Assembly (NCBI GenBank): GCA_963621965.1
Contig: CAVFGN010000013.1
Location: 1-44,398 of the forward strand
Direction: 5' to 3'
Source: JAEELC01 sp963621965
GTDB lineage: Bacteria > Bacillota_I > Bacilli_A > Acholeplasmatales > Anaeroplasmataceae
DNA length: 44,398 nucleotides
Shown here: piece by piece, positions 34,379-43,968 of the stretch
Numbering within the stretch: the first letter of the stretch is position 1
Layout of the letters: every line of letters starts with the position of its first letter
Notes under the pieces: model-generated
The model's input: only the letters and a program-made list of their open reading frames with translations
The model's database searches: none
Told to the model about the DNA's origin: nothing
Made by a program: the position numbers and the translations under genes

Positions 34379-36601
34379 TTATTTTTTATTTTCAATTTCA
34401 ATATATTTAAGCAAATCATAAAGTGTAACGTTTAAATCTACGTAATTAGTATAGAATCTAAGGGGTGTAGATGTATAAGCTACAGATCTTTCGTGGCGAG
34501 TCATTTCATCTTTAATTTCAGAAATATCAATATCACTCTTAACTAAATCTTGAAGTTCTTTAAAACTGTCCGTATCCTTAAAATCTGACAAAGTACTAGA
34601 TAATGAAAATTCATTTGATTCAATCAATCCTTCTTTTAATTCTACTTCAAATTTTGGTGATACATAATCCTCCTCACCTTTAATCTCTACTTCTTTAGTA
34701 TAAAGAATATTAGAAATAGATAAGCCAATAGATACTATAAATTTACCATTCGGTTTAACAAATTTATTTGCTTTAGTACTGAAAAATTTAAAATAATCAT
34801 CATTTAATTCAAATGATACATTCTTTGTTTCATTTAATTTTAAATATATTTTTTTATAATCCTTTAAACGAATATATTTATTATTGTCTTCTACAAACAA
34901 AAATATTGTATCATTTCCAGCTCTATCACTATTTTTCACATCAAATGATATTTTATTATTTTCAAAAGTAAAATTAGAATAAATATTTTTGTTATAACTT
35001 AATCCATAACCAAACTCATATTTTGGTTTTATTCCTTTATAGTAATAATAAGAATATCCTACATATAAGCCTTCGGAATACAAATTATTTTTATCTTGTA
35101 CAGGATATTTATCTTTTAAATAAGTATCCTCAATACTATTTACAAAACTTTCAGCTAAACGTGCACTAGGATTATATTTACCATATAGTATTTGATAAAT
35201 CGCTTCTCCTGCATATCCACCAGCTAAATATGCATAAAGTAAGCCTTTGATATTTTTATCATAAGTTGTATCTGTTTGACTTCCTGCGCATACAATACTT
35301 ACTATGTTTTTATTAATATTTGATAACTCGTTTATAAATTCAACATAATTTTGAGGAAGATTTAGATTTTCTTTATCGAATCCTTCGCTTTCTAATTTAT
35401 CAGGAAGACCTGTAAATACTAATATTTTTGAATAATTTGAAGCAATCTTTAAAGCCTCTTTATAGTTTGTTAAATTTGAATTAATATCAAATGATTCAAT
35501 AAAATCATACTTTATCTTATGCTTATCAAATGCATCTTTAGGAGTAATACGAATTTTAGGATTTACTTTGCTTGAGCCTGAACCTTGGAATCTATTATCA
35601 GCAAAAAAGCCACCTACTATAAGCACTTTGTCCTTTTTATTCAATGGTAAAATATTATCCTCATTTTTTAGTAAAACAATTGAAGAAAGCGCCGCTTTAA
35701 GTGCAACTCTTTTTGCTCTTTCTTCGTCAAAATTCTTCTTTTTATTTTCCTTAAGTAAGAATTTTAAAACAGGTTTTACAGCTTTATTTATATCTTGTAA
35801 AGTAAGAAGTCCTTTTTTATAAGCTTCTAAGATGTACTTATTTCTAGTTTTATCTACCCCTGGCATTTCAAGATTAAGTCCTGATTTAATACTTTTTACT
35901 GGTTCATTTCTTGAACCCCAATCCGAGATAAAAAACCCTTCATAATTTAATTCATTTCTGATTAAATCGTTCATTATCAAACTATTTTCTGTTGAATAAG
36001 TACCGTTTATTAAATTATATGAAGTCATAACGGCTTCAGGTTTAGCTTTTAAAGACAATTCAAAAGGAAGAAAATAAAGTTCTCTAAATGTGCGTTTGTC
36101 TACAACGGAGTTTGACAAAAAACGAAATGTTTCTTGATTATTAAGTGCTACGTGTTTTAATGTAGAACCCACAGAAGCTCTCTGGACTCCTTTTACATAT
36201 GAGTAACCAAGTCTGCCTGAAAGAAGCGGATCTTCAGAAAAATATTCAAAGTTTCTACCTCCTCTTGGATCTCTTTTAATATTTAAACCAGGTCCTAAAA
36301 GTAAGGAAACACCTAAAGAATTTGCCTCTAAACCAATTTGATACGCCACTTCATTTATTAATTTATCATCAAAAGAATTAGCTAAGGTTGAAAGACTTGG
36401 GTAAGAATAAGATGGAATCGAATCTTCTATGAAAAATTTATCTAAATCATGGTTTTGAAGTCTTACACCATGTGGTCCGTCTGTTACAATTTTTTTCTTA
36501 ATATCTAAAGCCTCACAAGTTAACCAATACCCAGAACCATATGTTAATTCAAGTTTTTCTTCAATACTCAAAGTCTTAAGCAATTTTTCTAGTCTTCCCA
36601 T
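34379..36601 (-). CDS. Glycoside hydrolase family 3 (beta-glucosidase-like)
   Basis: This 740-residue protein has no signal peptide and is therefore cytosolic. It carries the GH3 N-terminal barrel (VTDGPHGVR near 40-47, GPGLNIKRDPRGGRNFEYFSEDP at about 103-125, KHVALNNQE) with nucleophile D227 in GFFISDWGS. The C-terminal sandwich follows, with the LPDKLESEGFDK loop that usually carries the acid/base Glu, and NPSARLAESF. The fibronectin-III-like end appears reduced. It probably hydrolyses imported beta-glucosides; the sugar is not certain. It overlaps the small gene upstream by 13 bases, so the two are coupled. Confidence 0.93.
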   Translation of the reverse strand: MGRLEKLLKTLSIEEKLELTYGSGYWLTCEALDIKKKIVTDGPHGVRLQNHDLDKFFIEDSIPSYSYPSLSTLANSFDDKLINEVAYQIGLEANSLGVSLLLGPGLNIKRDPRGGRNFEYFSEDPLLSGRLGYSYVKGVQRASVGSTLKHVALNNQETFRFLSNSVVDKRTFRELYFLPFELSLKAKPEAVMTSYNLINGTYSTENSLIMNDLIRNELNYEGFFISDWGSRNEPVKSIKSGLNLEMPGVDKTRNKYILEAYKKGLLTLQDINKAVKPVLKFLLKENKKKNFDEERAKRVALKAALSSIVLLKNEDNILPLNKKDKVLIVGGFFADNRFQGSGSSKVNPKIRITPKDAFDKHKIKYDFIESFDINSNLTNYKEALKIASNYSKILVFTGLPDKLESEGFDKENLNLPQNYVEFINELSNINKNIVSIVCAGSQTDTTYDKNIKGLLYAYLAGGYAGEAIYQILYGKYNPSARLAESFVNSIEDTYLKDKYPVQDKNNLYSEGLYVGYSYYYYKGIKPKYEFGYGLSYNKNIYSNFTFENNKISFDVKNSDRAGNDTIFLFVEDNNKYIRLKDYKKIYLKLNETKNVSFELNDDYFKFFSTKANKFVKPNGKFIVSIGLSISNILYTKEVEIKGEEDYVSPKFEVELKEGLIESNEFSLSSTLSDFKDTDSFKELQDLVKSDIDISEIKDEMTRHERSVAYTSTPLRFYTNYVDLNVTLYDLLKYIEIENKK

Positions 36602-36966
36602 CTTATTTTATCTACTCCTTCTCTTACTTCATCTTTATGTTTATTTATAATAAATAAAAGTGAAGATAATGCATCTTCAAGTAAATCTTTATCATCTCTT
36701 ATTAAAGAATTAAATGAATCAAGACTTCCTGTGTAGTCATATCTAGTTTGTGAATAAAAATCTGTACCAAGTGGATAAAATTTAGTATTATTTTGATCAT
36801 GACATACTCCAAGTAATTCCATTTGGCATATTATATAATTATCATCTTTAGCCATTTTACATAATATATAAGCTAAATAAGGTTTAATTTCATCTATTTC
36901 GCAGATAAATTGAAATGTTCTAGATTGTTTATTAGTAAAATCAAATTTAGTATTAAATTCTTCCAT
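36589..36966 (-). CDS. Hypothetical small protein coupled to the GH3 gene
   Basis: This is an unrecognised 125-residue cytosolic protein, acidic, rich in aromatic residues (FQFICEIDEIKPYLAYIL, FYPLGTDFYSQTRYDYTG), with a helical C-terminus. There is no TM segment. It has an extended -10 promoter (TGATACAAT, -10 at 36984-36989) and an AGGT ribosome binding site. Its end overlaps the GH3 start. The overlap suggests a shared function or expression control, but nothing in the sequence shows what. Confidence 0.7.
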   Translation of the reverse strand: MEEFNTKFDFTNKQSRTFQFICEIDEIKPYLAYILCKMAKDDNYIICQMELLGVCHDQNNTKFYPLGTDFYSQTRYDYTGSLDSFNSLIRDDKDLLEDALSSLLFIINKHKDEVREGVDKIRWED

Positions 36967-36999
36967 AAAAAATACCTCTATTTATTGTATCATAATTTT

Positions 37000-37025
37000 A
37001 AAAGAAAAAGAGACATAAGTCTCTT
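37000..37025 (-). terminator. Distal terminator of the adhE 3' region
   Basis: A perfect 7-bp stem (AAGAGAC/GTCTCTT) with TTAT loop and T-rich tail (TTTCTTTT) on the minus strand. It is about 215 bases after the adhE stop. Confidence 0.85.
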
Positions 37026-37238
37026 AATCAAATGATTTAAATATAAATAATAAATCAATTTTATGCATAGGGAAATTACATTACTTAAAATCACATTATA
37101 TTTATACTATAAATCGAAAACAAAAGGAAATTTATAGTTTATTTATATTAATAACCTAAACTGTTAACTTTGTTATTAATAATACCAAACTATTCCAATT
37201 TGTCTATAAAAATAAGCATAAGCTTAGTTTTACCTTAA
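37026..37238 (-). other. Structured AT-rich region after adhE, no gene
   Basis: This 213-base gap holds three inverted repeats. They are TAAGC/GCTTA (37213-37226), which with a following T-run may be a weak adhE terminator; TATTAATAAC/GTTATTAATA (37146-37181), with GTTAAC at its centre; and ACTATAAAT/ATTTATAGT (37106-37138). A possible minus-strand promoter, TTGTTT-17-TATAAT, spans 37095-37123. No convincing coding frame. Confidence 0.5.
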
Positions 37239-39854
37239 TTATAAAAATTCTTCACTATCGTAAGCTAATTTTAATATTTCAATCATATCACTTACGACTG
37301 GTACACGAGGATTAGCCGGTGAACATTGGTCTTCGTATGCAAGATATGCGATCTCTTCAATATGTGAATAGAATTCATCTTTATCAATGCCTTGACTCTT
37401 TAAATTCATCTTAATGCCAATTGACTTTCCAAGTTCTCCGCACGCTTTTGCATAAGCTTCTACGCCTTCTTCTGGAGTTGATACATTAAGCCCGATGTTT
37501 TGAGCTAATTCCATATATTTTGTATCAGCTTGGTAATAATTATACTTTGGCCAAGTAGATAACTTGGTTGGTTTTTTGCCATTATATCTAATTACATGTG
37601 GAAGTAAAATTGCAATAAGTCTTCCATGTGGAATATGATAATAAGCACCTAGTTTGTGAGCTAGAGAGTGATTAATACCAAGGAATGCGTTCGCAAATGC
37701 CATACCTGCTAAGCAAGATGCATTATGCATTTTTTCACGTGCTTCAGGATCAAATTTTCCTGAATCATAACTTCTCTTTAAATATTTAAATACCATTCTA
37801 ACAGCTTGAAGCGCTAAACCATCAGTATAGTCGTTAGCCATAGTTGATACGAATGCTTCTGTAGCATGTGTTAATACGTCCATTCCAGTATCTGCTGTAA
37901 CAGAACGAGGTAAAGTCATAGTAAATTCTGGGTCTATAATTGCGATTGTAGGAGTTAAAGAGTAATCAGTTAAAGGATATTTCTTATTATTCTTTTTGTC
38001 AGAAATAACCGCAAATGGTGTAACTTCACTGCCTGTTCCACTTGTAGTAGGAATACATACAAGCTTAGCTTTCTTACCAAGTTCAGGATATCTAAATGCA
38101 CGTTTACGAATATCCATAAACTTTTGCTTTAGATCGTTAAAATCAACATCAGGATTTTCATAGAATAACCACATGCCTTTAGCCGCATCAATAGGTGAGC
38201 CACCACCAAGTGCAATAATAGTATCTGGGTTAAATGAATTCATAAGTTCAACGCCCTTATAAACTGTCTCAATATCAGGATCACTTTCAACATCACAGAA
38301 TAATTCATATTGTACAGACTTATCACGAAGTTTAAATTGATCAGTTACTCTATCTACATAACCTAAATCAACCATCGATCTATCAGTTACAATAATAACT
38401 CTATGCATTTCCTTCATTTGATGTAAATATTCAATTGAATTTCTTTCAAAGTAAATTTTTGAAGGAACTTTAAACCATTGCATATTGTTTCTCCTCTTAC
38501 CAATCTTTTTATAATTTAATAAATTACATGCGGAAACATTTCCACCAACTGAATTGTGTCCATAAGAACCACAACCAAGAGTAAATGAAGGTATTAGAGA
38601 ATTATAAATATTACCTATACCACCAAATGTCGAAGGAGAATTCCAAATAATACGAAGTGTAGGCATTAAAAGACCAAACTCATGAGCTATAGTTTCGTCT
38701 TCAGTGTGGATTGCGGCCGTATGACCTAAACCATGGAATTCAACCATAGCCTTAGATTTTGCAAAGCCTTCTTCTTTTCCACTTACTTTGTATAAGCCAA
38801 GAACAGGAGAAAGTTTTTCTCTACTCATTGGTTCACTAACTCCAACCTCTTCGCATTTTACAACTAAAATATTAGTCTCTTCTGGTACTTCAAAACCACT
38901 TTGACTTGCAATAAAGTGTGCACTCTTACCTGCAACAGCTCCGTTTAGACTTGCATTTTGATATTCACTTTTCTTTTCAACGTTAAACATGTATTTAATC
39001 AGCTTCTTTTTCTCAGTGTCATTACACATATAAACACCATACGAAACTAATTCTTTTACAACTTCATCATAGATATCTTCGTCAACAAAAATAGCTGACT
39101 CAGAAGCACAAATCATACCATTATCAAATGATTTTGACATAACAACATCATTTACTGCTTGTTTTATATTACAACTTTTCTCTAAGTACGAAGGTACATT
39201 ACCTGCACCCACACCAAGAGCTGGTTTACCACATGAATAAGCAGATTTAACCATTGCGTTTCCGCCGGTTGCAAGTATAGTCGCAACCCCTTCATGATTC
39301 ATTAAAGCTGAAGTTGCTTCCATCGAAGGATGTTCAATCCATTGAATACAATCCTCTGGTGCACCTGCCGCAATCGCAGCATCACGTACAATTCTAGCTG
39401 CTTCAATAGAACACTTTAGTGCTAAGGGATGGAATGAGAAAATAACAGGGTTTCTTGTCTTTAAACAGATTAATGCCTTAAAAATAGCTGTTGAAGTAGG
39501 GTTTGTCACAGGAGTTATAGCGCATACAACACCTACAGGATCTGCAATAGTAGTAATACCTGTAACAGTGTCTTCACTAACAATTCCAACTGTCTTAAGT
39601 GGTCTAATATTATTTACAACATATTCGCAGGCAAATAAATTTTTAGTTGCCTTATCTTCAAAAACGCCTCTACGAGTTTCCTCAAGCGCTAATTTAGCTA
39701 AATAGCCATGTTGATCAAGAGCCGCAACGCTAGCCTTAGCTACTATATAATCAATTTGTTCTTGTGTAAAAGATTCATATTTATCTAAACACACTTGTGC
39801 CTTCTTTACTGCTTCGTCTACTTCTTTTATACCTAATTGTTTAATATCTTCCAT
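37239..39854 (-). CDS. adhE: Bifunctional acetaldehyde-CoA/alcohol dehydrogenase AdhE
   Basis: AdhE reduces acetyl-CoA to ethanol in two steps and regenerates 2 NAD+ in fermentation. The 871 residues are a fusion. The N-terminal aldehyde dehydrogenase (about 1-440) has its catalytic Cys in DNGMICASE. The C-terminal iron-dependent alcohol dehydrogenase has GGGSPIDAAKGMW, MDVLTHATEAFVS, INHSLAHKLGAYYHIPHG. Both halves are intact; AdhE usually forms spirosome filaments. The ATG at 39854 was chosen over an upstream reading because GGAGTGA lies just before it. A cre-like site in the leader suggests carbon-catabolite control. Confidence 0.97.
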   Translation of the reverse strand: MEDIKQLGIKEVDEAVKKAQVCLDKYESFTQEQIDYIVAKASVAALDQHGYLAKLALEETRRGVFEDKATKNLFACEYVVNNIRPLKTVGIVSEDTVTGITTIADPVGVVCAITPVTNPTSTAIFKALICLKTRNPVIFSFHPLALKCSIEAARIVRDAAIAAGAPEDCIQWIEHPSMEATSALMNHEGVATILATGGNAMVKSAYSCGKPALGVGAGNVPSYLEKSCNIKQAVNDVVMSKSFDNGMICASESAIFVDEDIYDEVVKELVSYGVYMCNDTEKKKLIKYMFNVEKKSEYQNASLNGAVAGKSAHFIASQSGFEVPEETNILVVKCEEVGVSEPMSREKLSPVLGLYKVSGKEEGFAKSKAMVEFHGLGHTAAIHTEDETIAHEFGLLMPTLRIIWNSPSTFGGIGNIYNSLIPSFTLGCGSYGHNSVGGNVSACNLLNYKKIGKRRNNMQWFKVPSKIYFERNSIEYLHQMKEMHRVIIVTDRSMVDLGYVDRVTDQFKLRDKSVQYELFCDVESDPDIETVYKGVELMNSFNPDTIIALGGGSPIDAAKGMWLFYENPDVDFNDLKQKFMDIRKRAFRYPELGKKAKLVCIPTTSGTGSEVTPFAVISDKKNNKKYPLTDYSLTPTIAIIDPEFTMTLPRSVTADTGMDVLTHATEAFVSTMANDYTDGLALQAVRMVFKYLKRSYDSGKFDPEAREKMHNASCLAGMAFANAFLGINHSLAHKLGAYYHIPHGRLIAILLPHVIRYNGKKPTKLSTWPKYNYYQADTKYMELAQNIGLNVSTPEEGVEAYAKACGELGKSIGIKMNLKSQGIDKDEFYSHIEEIAYLAYEDQCSPANPRVPVVSDMIEILKLAYDSEEFL

Positions 39855-39886
39855 AAAAATCACTCCAATTTTTAAAAATAGTCTTA

Positions 39887-39901
39887 AGCAAACGCTTACA
39901 T
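39887..39901 (-). promoter_or_regulatory. Catabolite-responsive element (cre) in the adhE leader
   Basis: On the minus strand ATGTAAGCGTTTGCT fits WTGNAANCGNWNNCW at every defined position, with partial dyad symmetry TAAGC/GCTTA. It is 33 bases upstream of the adhE ATG, downstream of the likely promoter, where CcpA would act as a roadblock. Confidence 0.65.
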
Positions 39902-39910
39902 CGTATAAAT

Positions 39911-39939
39911 AGTTTAACATATGTTTACCTGCATTTCAA
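39911..39939 (-). promoter_or_regulatory. Probable adhE promoter
   Basis: On the minus strand TTGAAA (39934-39939), 17 bases, TAAACT (39911-39916). The palindrome AACATATGTT lies in the spacer and -10 region and could be an operator. Confidence 0.4.
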
Positions 39940-39984
39940 CAAAATAAGATATATTAGTATCTATCTATACATAGTTATTAGGCA

Positions 39985-40542
39985 TTACTTAAACTGTTTT
40001 TTAAAAAAATGATTATTCAAAGAAACTGAAATATATGAAAAAATTAGTCCCAAAAAAAAGCCCATAAGACAATCTGTAAAATAATGAACTGAAAAATAAA
40101 TTCTTGTGTAGGCCATTATAAGGGGAATAAAAATATAGAAATAACGCCATTTGCTCTTAGTTAAGAAAAATAAAGAGAACGCAAAAGCAGAAGCACATGT
40201 AGTGTGTCCTGACGGAAATGAAAAACATTTTTCAGTAGTTTTACCGGTCTCAATCCAATAAGTATAATAGGATGTATCAAATAATGTATATGGTCTAGGA
40301 CGTGTTACACTATATTTTAGTATATAACAAACAATTGTAGCAAACAATATTGAAAATCCTAGTACAATTCCTTGTCTTCTTGTTTTCTTAAATAATAATA
40401 AAATAGCAACTATAACAATATAAATCATACCGGATTTTCCTAAATTTGTAATAAATTTCAAAAGTGGTGTAATTGCGCCGCTTGTATGTATATATGACAA
40501 ATTTACAATCTTTGCAATAAACGAATCAATTTTAGCAATCAT
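39985..40542 (-). CDS. PAP2-family membrane phosphatase
   Basis: This 185-residue integral membrane protein has five or six TM helices. The three phosphatase motifs are present: KYSVTRPRP (K-x6-RP), PSGHTT, and R-x5-H-x3-D in TRIYFSVHYFTD. Family members dephosphorylate lipid phosphates such as undecaprenyl pyrophosphate or phosphatidic acid on the outer membrane face; the substrate here is open. GAGAGGT precedes the ATG. It lies between pepF and adhE with its own spacing and is probably a separate transcript. Confidence 0.92.
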   Translation of the reverse strand: MIAKIDSFIAKIVNLSYIHTSGAITPLLKFITNLGKSGMIYIVIVAILLLFKKTRRQGIVLGFSILFATIVCYILKYSVTRPRPYTLFDTSYYTYWIETGKTTEKCFSFPSGHTTCASAFAFSLFFLTKSKWRYFYIFIPLIMAYTRIYFSVHYFTDCLMGFFLGLIFSYISVSLNNHFFKKQFK

Positions 40543-40593
40543 ACATACCTCTCAAATAAGAATAGTATATTTAAATATGGTAAATAATGCAAG

Positions 40594-40621
40594 AAAAAAG
40601 GAGAAACTTTTACGTTTCTCC
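40594..40621 (-). terminator. Terminator of pepF
   Basis: A perfect 8-bp stem (GGAGAAAC/GTTTCTCC) with a 6-nt loop and six T on the minus strand, just after the pepF stop. Confidence 0.95.
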
Positions 40622-40627
40622 GCATCA

Positions 40628-42406
40628 TTAGATCTTATGAGTTTCTTTTAATAACTCTTCAAATTCACAAATATCATCTTCGATTTGCTTAATACTTGTT
40701 AACCAGAAAGACTTCTTTGTGATATCGATTCCCATAGTTTTTGCTACATCTTCTACATCCATCTTGCATGTATTTCTTAGCATTTCATCATAGTTCTTTA
40801 CAAACTCTTCTTTGTTTTCTAAATACTTAGCGTATAGTCCGCGTGCATATAACATACCAAATGCATATGGCCAGTTGTAGAAGTTTAGACCTGCACTATA
40901 ATAGTGTCCCTTACATAACCACATATAAGGATGTTTATATTTAGGATCTAAACCATCTCCATAAGATTCATCTTGGCTCTTTAACATCATTTCTTTCATA
41001 TCGTTTGCACTTAGTGATGTTGAAATAGGCGTATTTACAACTTTAGTCTCAAATAAATAACGACATAAAATATCAACAACAACTTGTGTATCTTCGCATA
41101 AAGAATATTCAATTAAAGTCAACTTATCATTAGGATCTTTGAAATCATCTAACATCTTCTTAGTCATAAGAATTTGTGCAAATGTTGAAGCTGTTTCCGC
41201 TAATTGCATAGGATGAGACCAAGAAAGTGGTTTGTTATAACTCATAACATATCCATGATATGCATGCCCTAGTTCGTGAGCTAATGTTTGTACATCTGAT
41301 AAAGAACCTGTGAAGTTAGTAAGTACACGAGCTTCATGAAGTGTTGGAGTGTATGAGCAGAACGCACCACCAACTTTACCATCGCTAGGAAGGTAATCAA
41401 TCCAGTTGTTATCAAAAGCACGCTTTGCACTTGCTTTCATCTCGCTTGAAAATGATCCGTAAACATCAAGAATACATTCTTGCGCTTCTTCAATGGTGTA
41501 AGTCTTAGTTAAAGAACCCATTGGCGCAAACAAATCATAGAAAGGTAAACCCTTTTTGTGTCCTAAAGCTTTAGCTTTAAGTTTAAAGTACTTTCTTAAA
41601 GTAGGGAGTTCTTCTTCAATAGCACTAATTAATGCGTCTAAAGTCTTGCGCTTCATATGACCTTTCTCGCAAGTCATATCAATAACTGACTTATAGCCTC
41701 TAAGTTCACTTTCAATATTAGCTTGACGCTTAATATTGTTTAAAGCCATTGCAACACTGTCTTCAACTTCTTTATAAGACTTAATTTCTGCATCATAGCA
41801 GTTTTTTCTTACGGTTTTATCGTTAGAATAAGCTAAATTTCTAACTTCTGCTAAAGGCATTGTCTTATCAAAGCCTTTAACTTTAATTTTTAGGTTAGAT
41901 GTAAGCTTAGATTGAAGAGTTGACCATGCATCCCCCGAAATTTGGTTATATTTAGCCATGATTAATTCTTCTTTATCTGATAAGTTGTGCTTACTAGCCT
42001 TCTTATCATTTGTAAGATTCCACTTGTAATCTTTTAAGAATGCTGATTTTTCGCATACATCATTTACGTTTACTTTCTTAATGAATTTGGCATACTTTAC
42101 TGATGGAGCAACCAACTTTTGATATTTTGCAAGTAACTTATTTAATTCTTCTTCAGCCTTTGTATCATTTACATTAGTTGATGTTTGAAGTGAAGAGAAT
42201 TGTGATAAAGTTTCGAATAATTTAGTAATTTCTTCTTCTAAACCTAGATATTCTTCTAAAGCCTTAACATCGTTTTCATGACTAAAATTTGAAGCTACGT
42301 CATTGATTTTTTCAATATACTCATCTAATTTCTTTTGATCATTTTGATATTTTTCTGATTCAAATGATTCATAAATTTTTGATAAATCCCATTTTGTACT
42401 ACTCAT
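40628..42406 (-). CDS. pepF: Oligoendopeptidase F (M3B metallopeptidase)
   Basis: PepF is a cytosolic zinc endopeptidase that trims oligopeptides. The 592 residues include the HExxH motif in QTLAHELGHAYHG and the downstream LAETASTFAQ segment with the third zinc ligand Glu. The N-terminal helical half is typical of M3B enzymes. Length is normal. GGAGGA precedes the ATG. Confidence 0.96.
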   Translation of the reverse strand: MSSTKWDLSKIYESFESEKYQNDQKKLDEYIEKINDVASNFSHENDVKALEEYLGLEEEITKLFETLSQFSSLQTSTNVNDTKAEEELNKLLAKYQKLVAPSVKYAKFIKKVNVNDVCEKSAFLKDYKWNLTNDKKASKHNLSDKEELIMAKYNQISGDAWSTLQSKLTSNLKIKVKGFDKTMPLAEVRNLAYSNDKTVRKNCYDAEIKSYKEVEDSVAMALNNIKRQANIESELRGYKSVIDMTCEKGHMKRKTLDALISAIEEELPTLRKYFKLKAKALGHKKGLPFYDLFAPMGSLTKTYTIEEAQECILDVYGSFSSEMKASAKRAFDNNWIDYLPSDGKVGGAFCSYTPTLHEARVLTNFTGSLSDVQTLAHELGHAYHGYVMSYNKPLSWSHPMQLAETASTFAQILMTKKMLDDFKDPNDKLTLIEYSLCEDTQVVVDILCRYLFETKVVNTPISTSLSANDMKEMMLKSQDESYGDGLDPKYKHPYMWLCKGHYYSAGLNFYNWPYAFGMLYARGLYAKYLENKEEFVKNYDEMLRNTCKMDVEDVAKTMGIDITKKSFWLTSIKQIEDDICEFEELLKETHKI

Positions 42407-42484
42407 AATTTAATTTTCCTCCGATATTTAAAACTATTTTATAACTTTTATATAAATTATTAAATTAATATGCTTAACTTAATA

Positions 42485-43102
42485 TTACGCTTCTTCTTGT
42501 TCTTGAACTTTTTGTTCTTCTTTTTTAATTGTAAAGCTTCTTATAATATTTACAATGATTGCCGAAACGTTAAACGCAAATCCTACGTAGGATTTTATAT
42601 GTAAACTAAAAATAGCCCATAATGCACACGAAATCAAAAATGTGACTCTTAAAAGGAGCATATTTGAATCTTTTCTAAGTGTTACAACATTATATGCTGA
42701 AGTACCTAAAACAGGCATAAACGAAAATATTGATTCAAGTACTATAGTTTTTGTAAGTTCACTATATTCAATCGTTCCATATAATGAATTATAAGTAGAA
42801 TTTACTGATAAATACACTCCAAGTACTCCAAGTAAAAAAGTTAGGAGTGCAAAGATGATAGATGTTGTTTTTGTTTGTTTATCAAAGAAAATAAAAATAT
42901 CCATAATAAGAGTTACAACATTTAACATCAATCCAGCATATCCTTTTAACATAAAATAAGCTATACCACTAAACACTTGGTTAATTGCTTGCGATAATAT
43001 AATATGTTGTTTTTTCTTAAATACCATACTTAATACAACAAAGAACAAACCTATACCATTGATAATGTTTGCGACTAAGGTTATTATTTGATCATGAGTC
43101 AT
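42485..43102 (-). CDS. YgjV-family inner membrane protein
   Basis: This 205-residue protein has about six TM segments and a short charged C-terminal tail (KKEEQKVQEQEEA). The early GIGLFFVVLSMVFKKKQHIILSQAINQ and late NSNMLLLRV-like and LHIKSYVGFAFNVSAIIVNIIR blocks resemble the YgjV (Imp-YgjV) family, whose function is unknown. Its ATG overlaps the stop of the RluA gene (ATGA), so the two are translated together. No clear terminator is seen after it. Confidence 0.75.
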   Translation of the reverse strand: MTHDQIITLVANIINGIGLFFVVLSMVFKKKQHIILSQAINQVFSGIAYFMLKGYAGLMLNVVTLIMDIFIFFDKQTKTTSIIFALLTFLLGVLGVYLSVNSTYNSLYGTIEYSELTKTIVLESIFSFMPVLGTSAYNVVTLRKDSNMLLLRVTFLISCALWAIFSLHIKSYVGFAFNVSAIIVNIIRSFTIKKEEQKVQEQEEA

Positions 43103-43968
43103 AAGCTTTTCTCCTTCATTTTTTCCATATCAAATGGTAATTTTTGACTTATTTCAATCGGTTGGCCAAATATATCATTAAATTTAACATAATAAGAATG
43201 TAATGCTGGTCTATCTATATATTTAAGTGACCCACCATATAATGTGTCTCCACACAAAGGGTGAGAAATAGATGCCATATGTACTCTTATTTGATGAGTT
43301 CTACCTGTTTTTAGACTAAGTCTAACTAAAGTATATTTCTTATAGTTTTTAATAACTTTAACAATTGTTATAGCTTCTTTTCCGGTTTCACTTATTCTAT
43401 ATTTATTATTAATATGTCTATCTCTACCAATTGGCTTATTAATTATAATATCTTTATCTAAACTACCTTCTACAAAAGCTAGATAGTCTCTATGCAATAT
43501 TCTTTTCTCAATTAAATCATCAAGATAAGCTTCAGTTAAAGGATCTTTTGCAAAAATTGTAATACCTGTTGTATCTTTGTCTAGTCTATGAATATATCTT
43601 ACAGGTATATTAATGTCTTTATTTTTATAATAATTTGCGACTACATTTGACAATGTATTATCTACATTTTGATTACCATCAGAATGTATTAAAATGTTTG
43701 TAGGCTTGTTTACAATAAGCAAATAATCATCTTCATAAATTATATTTAACTTCTTGTTTAAAGGTTTAAGGTCTTGATAAAGATCATCGATTAATTCAAG
43801 TTTATCTTCTTTTTTTAGTATATAATCTGATTTTTCAAATTTACCATTTACGAGAATATGATTAGGTCTAAGGTATAATTTGATCTTTTCTTTTCCTAAA
43901 TGAAAAGAAGAAAGGAATTCTATAATGGTCTTCCCTTCTTCATTTATATTATATAAATAACGACTCAT
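43099..43968 (-). CDS. RluA-family 23S rRNA/tRNA pseudouridine synthase
   Basis: This 289-residue protein has an N-terminal S4-like region (about 10-65) followed by the RluA catalytic domain. The active-site block RYIHRLDKDTTGI carries the catalytic Asp, followed by TGRTHQIRVHMASISHPLCGD. It isomerises uridine in structured RNA; whether it is RluD-, RluC- or YjbO/YhcT-like cannot be decided here. It starts directly after the upstream small gene's stop and overlaps the YgjV gene at its end. Confidence 0.93.
   Translation of the reverse strand: MSRYLYNINEEGKTIIEFLSSFHLGKEKIKLYLRPNHILVNGKFEKSDYILKKEDKLELIDDLYQDLKPLNKKLNIIYEDDYLLIVNKPTNILIHSDGNQNVDNTLSNVVANYYKNKDINIPVRYIHRLDKDTTGITIFAKDPLTEAYLDDLIEKRILHRDYLAFVEGSLDKDIIINKPIGRDRHINNKYRISETGKEAITIVKVIKNYKKYTLVRLSLKTGRTHQIRVHMASISHPLCGDTLYGGSLKYIDRPALHSYYVKFNDIFGQPIEISQKLPFDMEKMKEKSL

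Noticed and set aside
39917..39933. AACATATGTT palindrome as a Rex operator at adhE
   Set aside because: The dyad lacks the TTGTGAA/TTCACAA-type arms and spacing of a Rex box, so I list it only as an unnamed palindrome.
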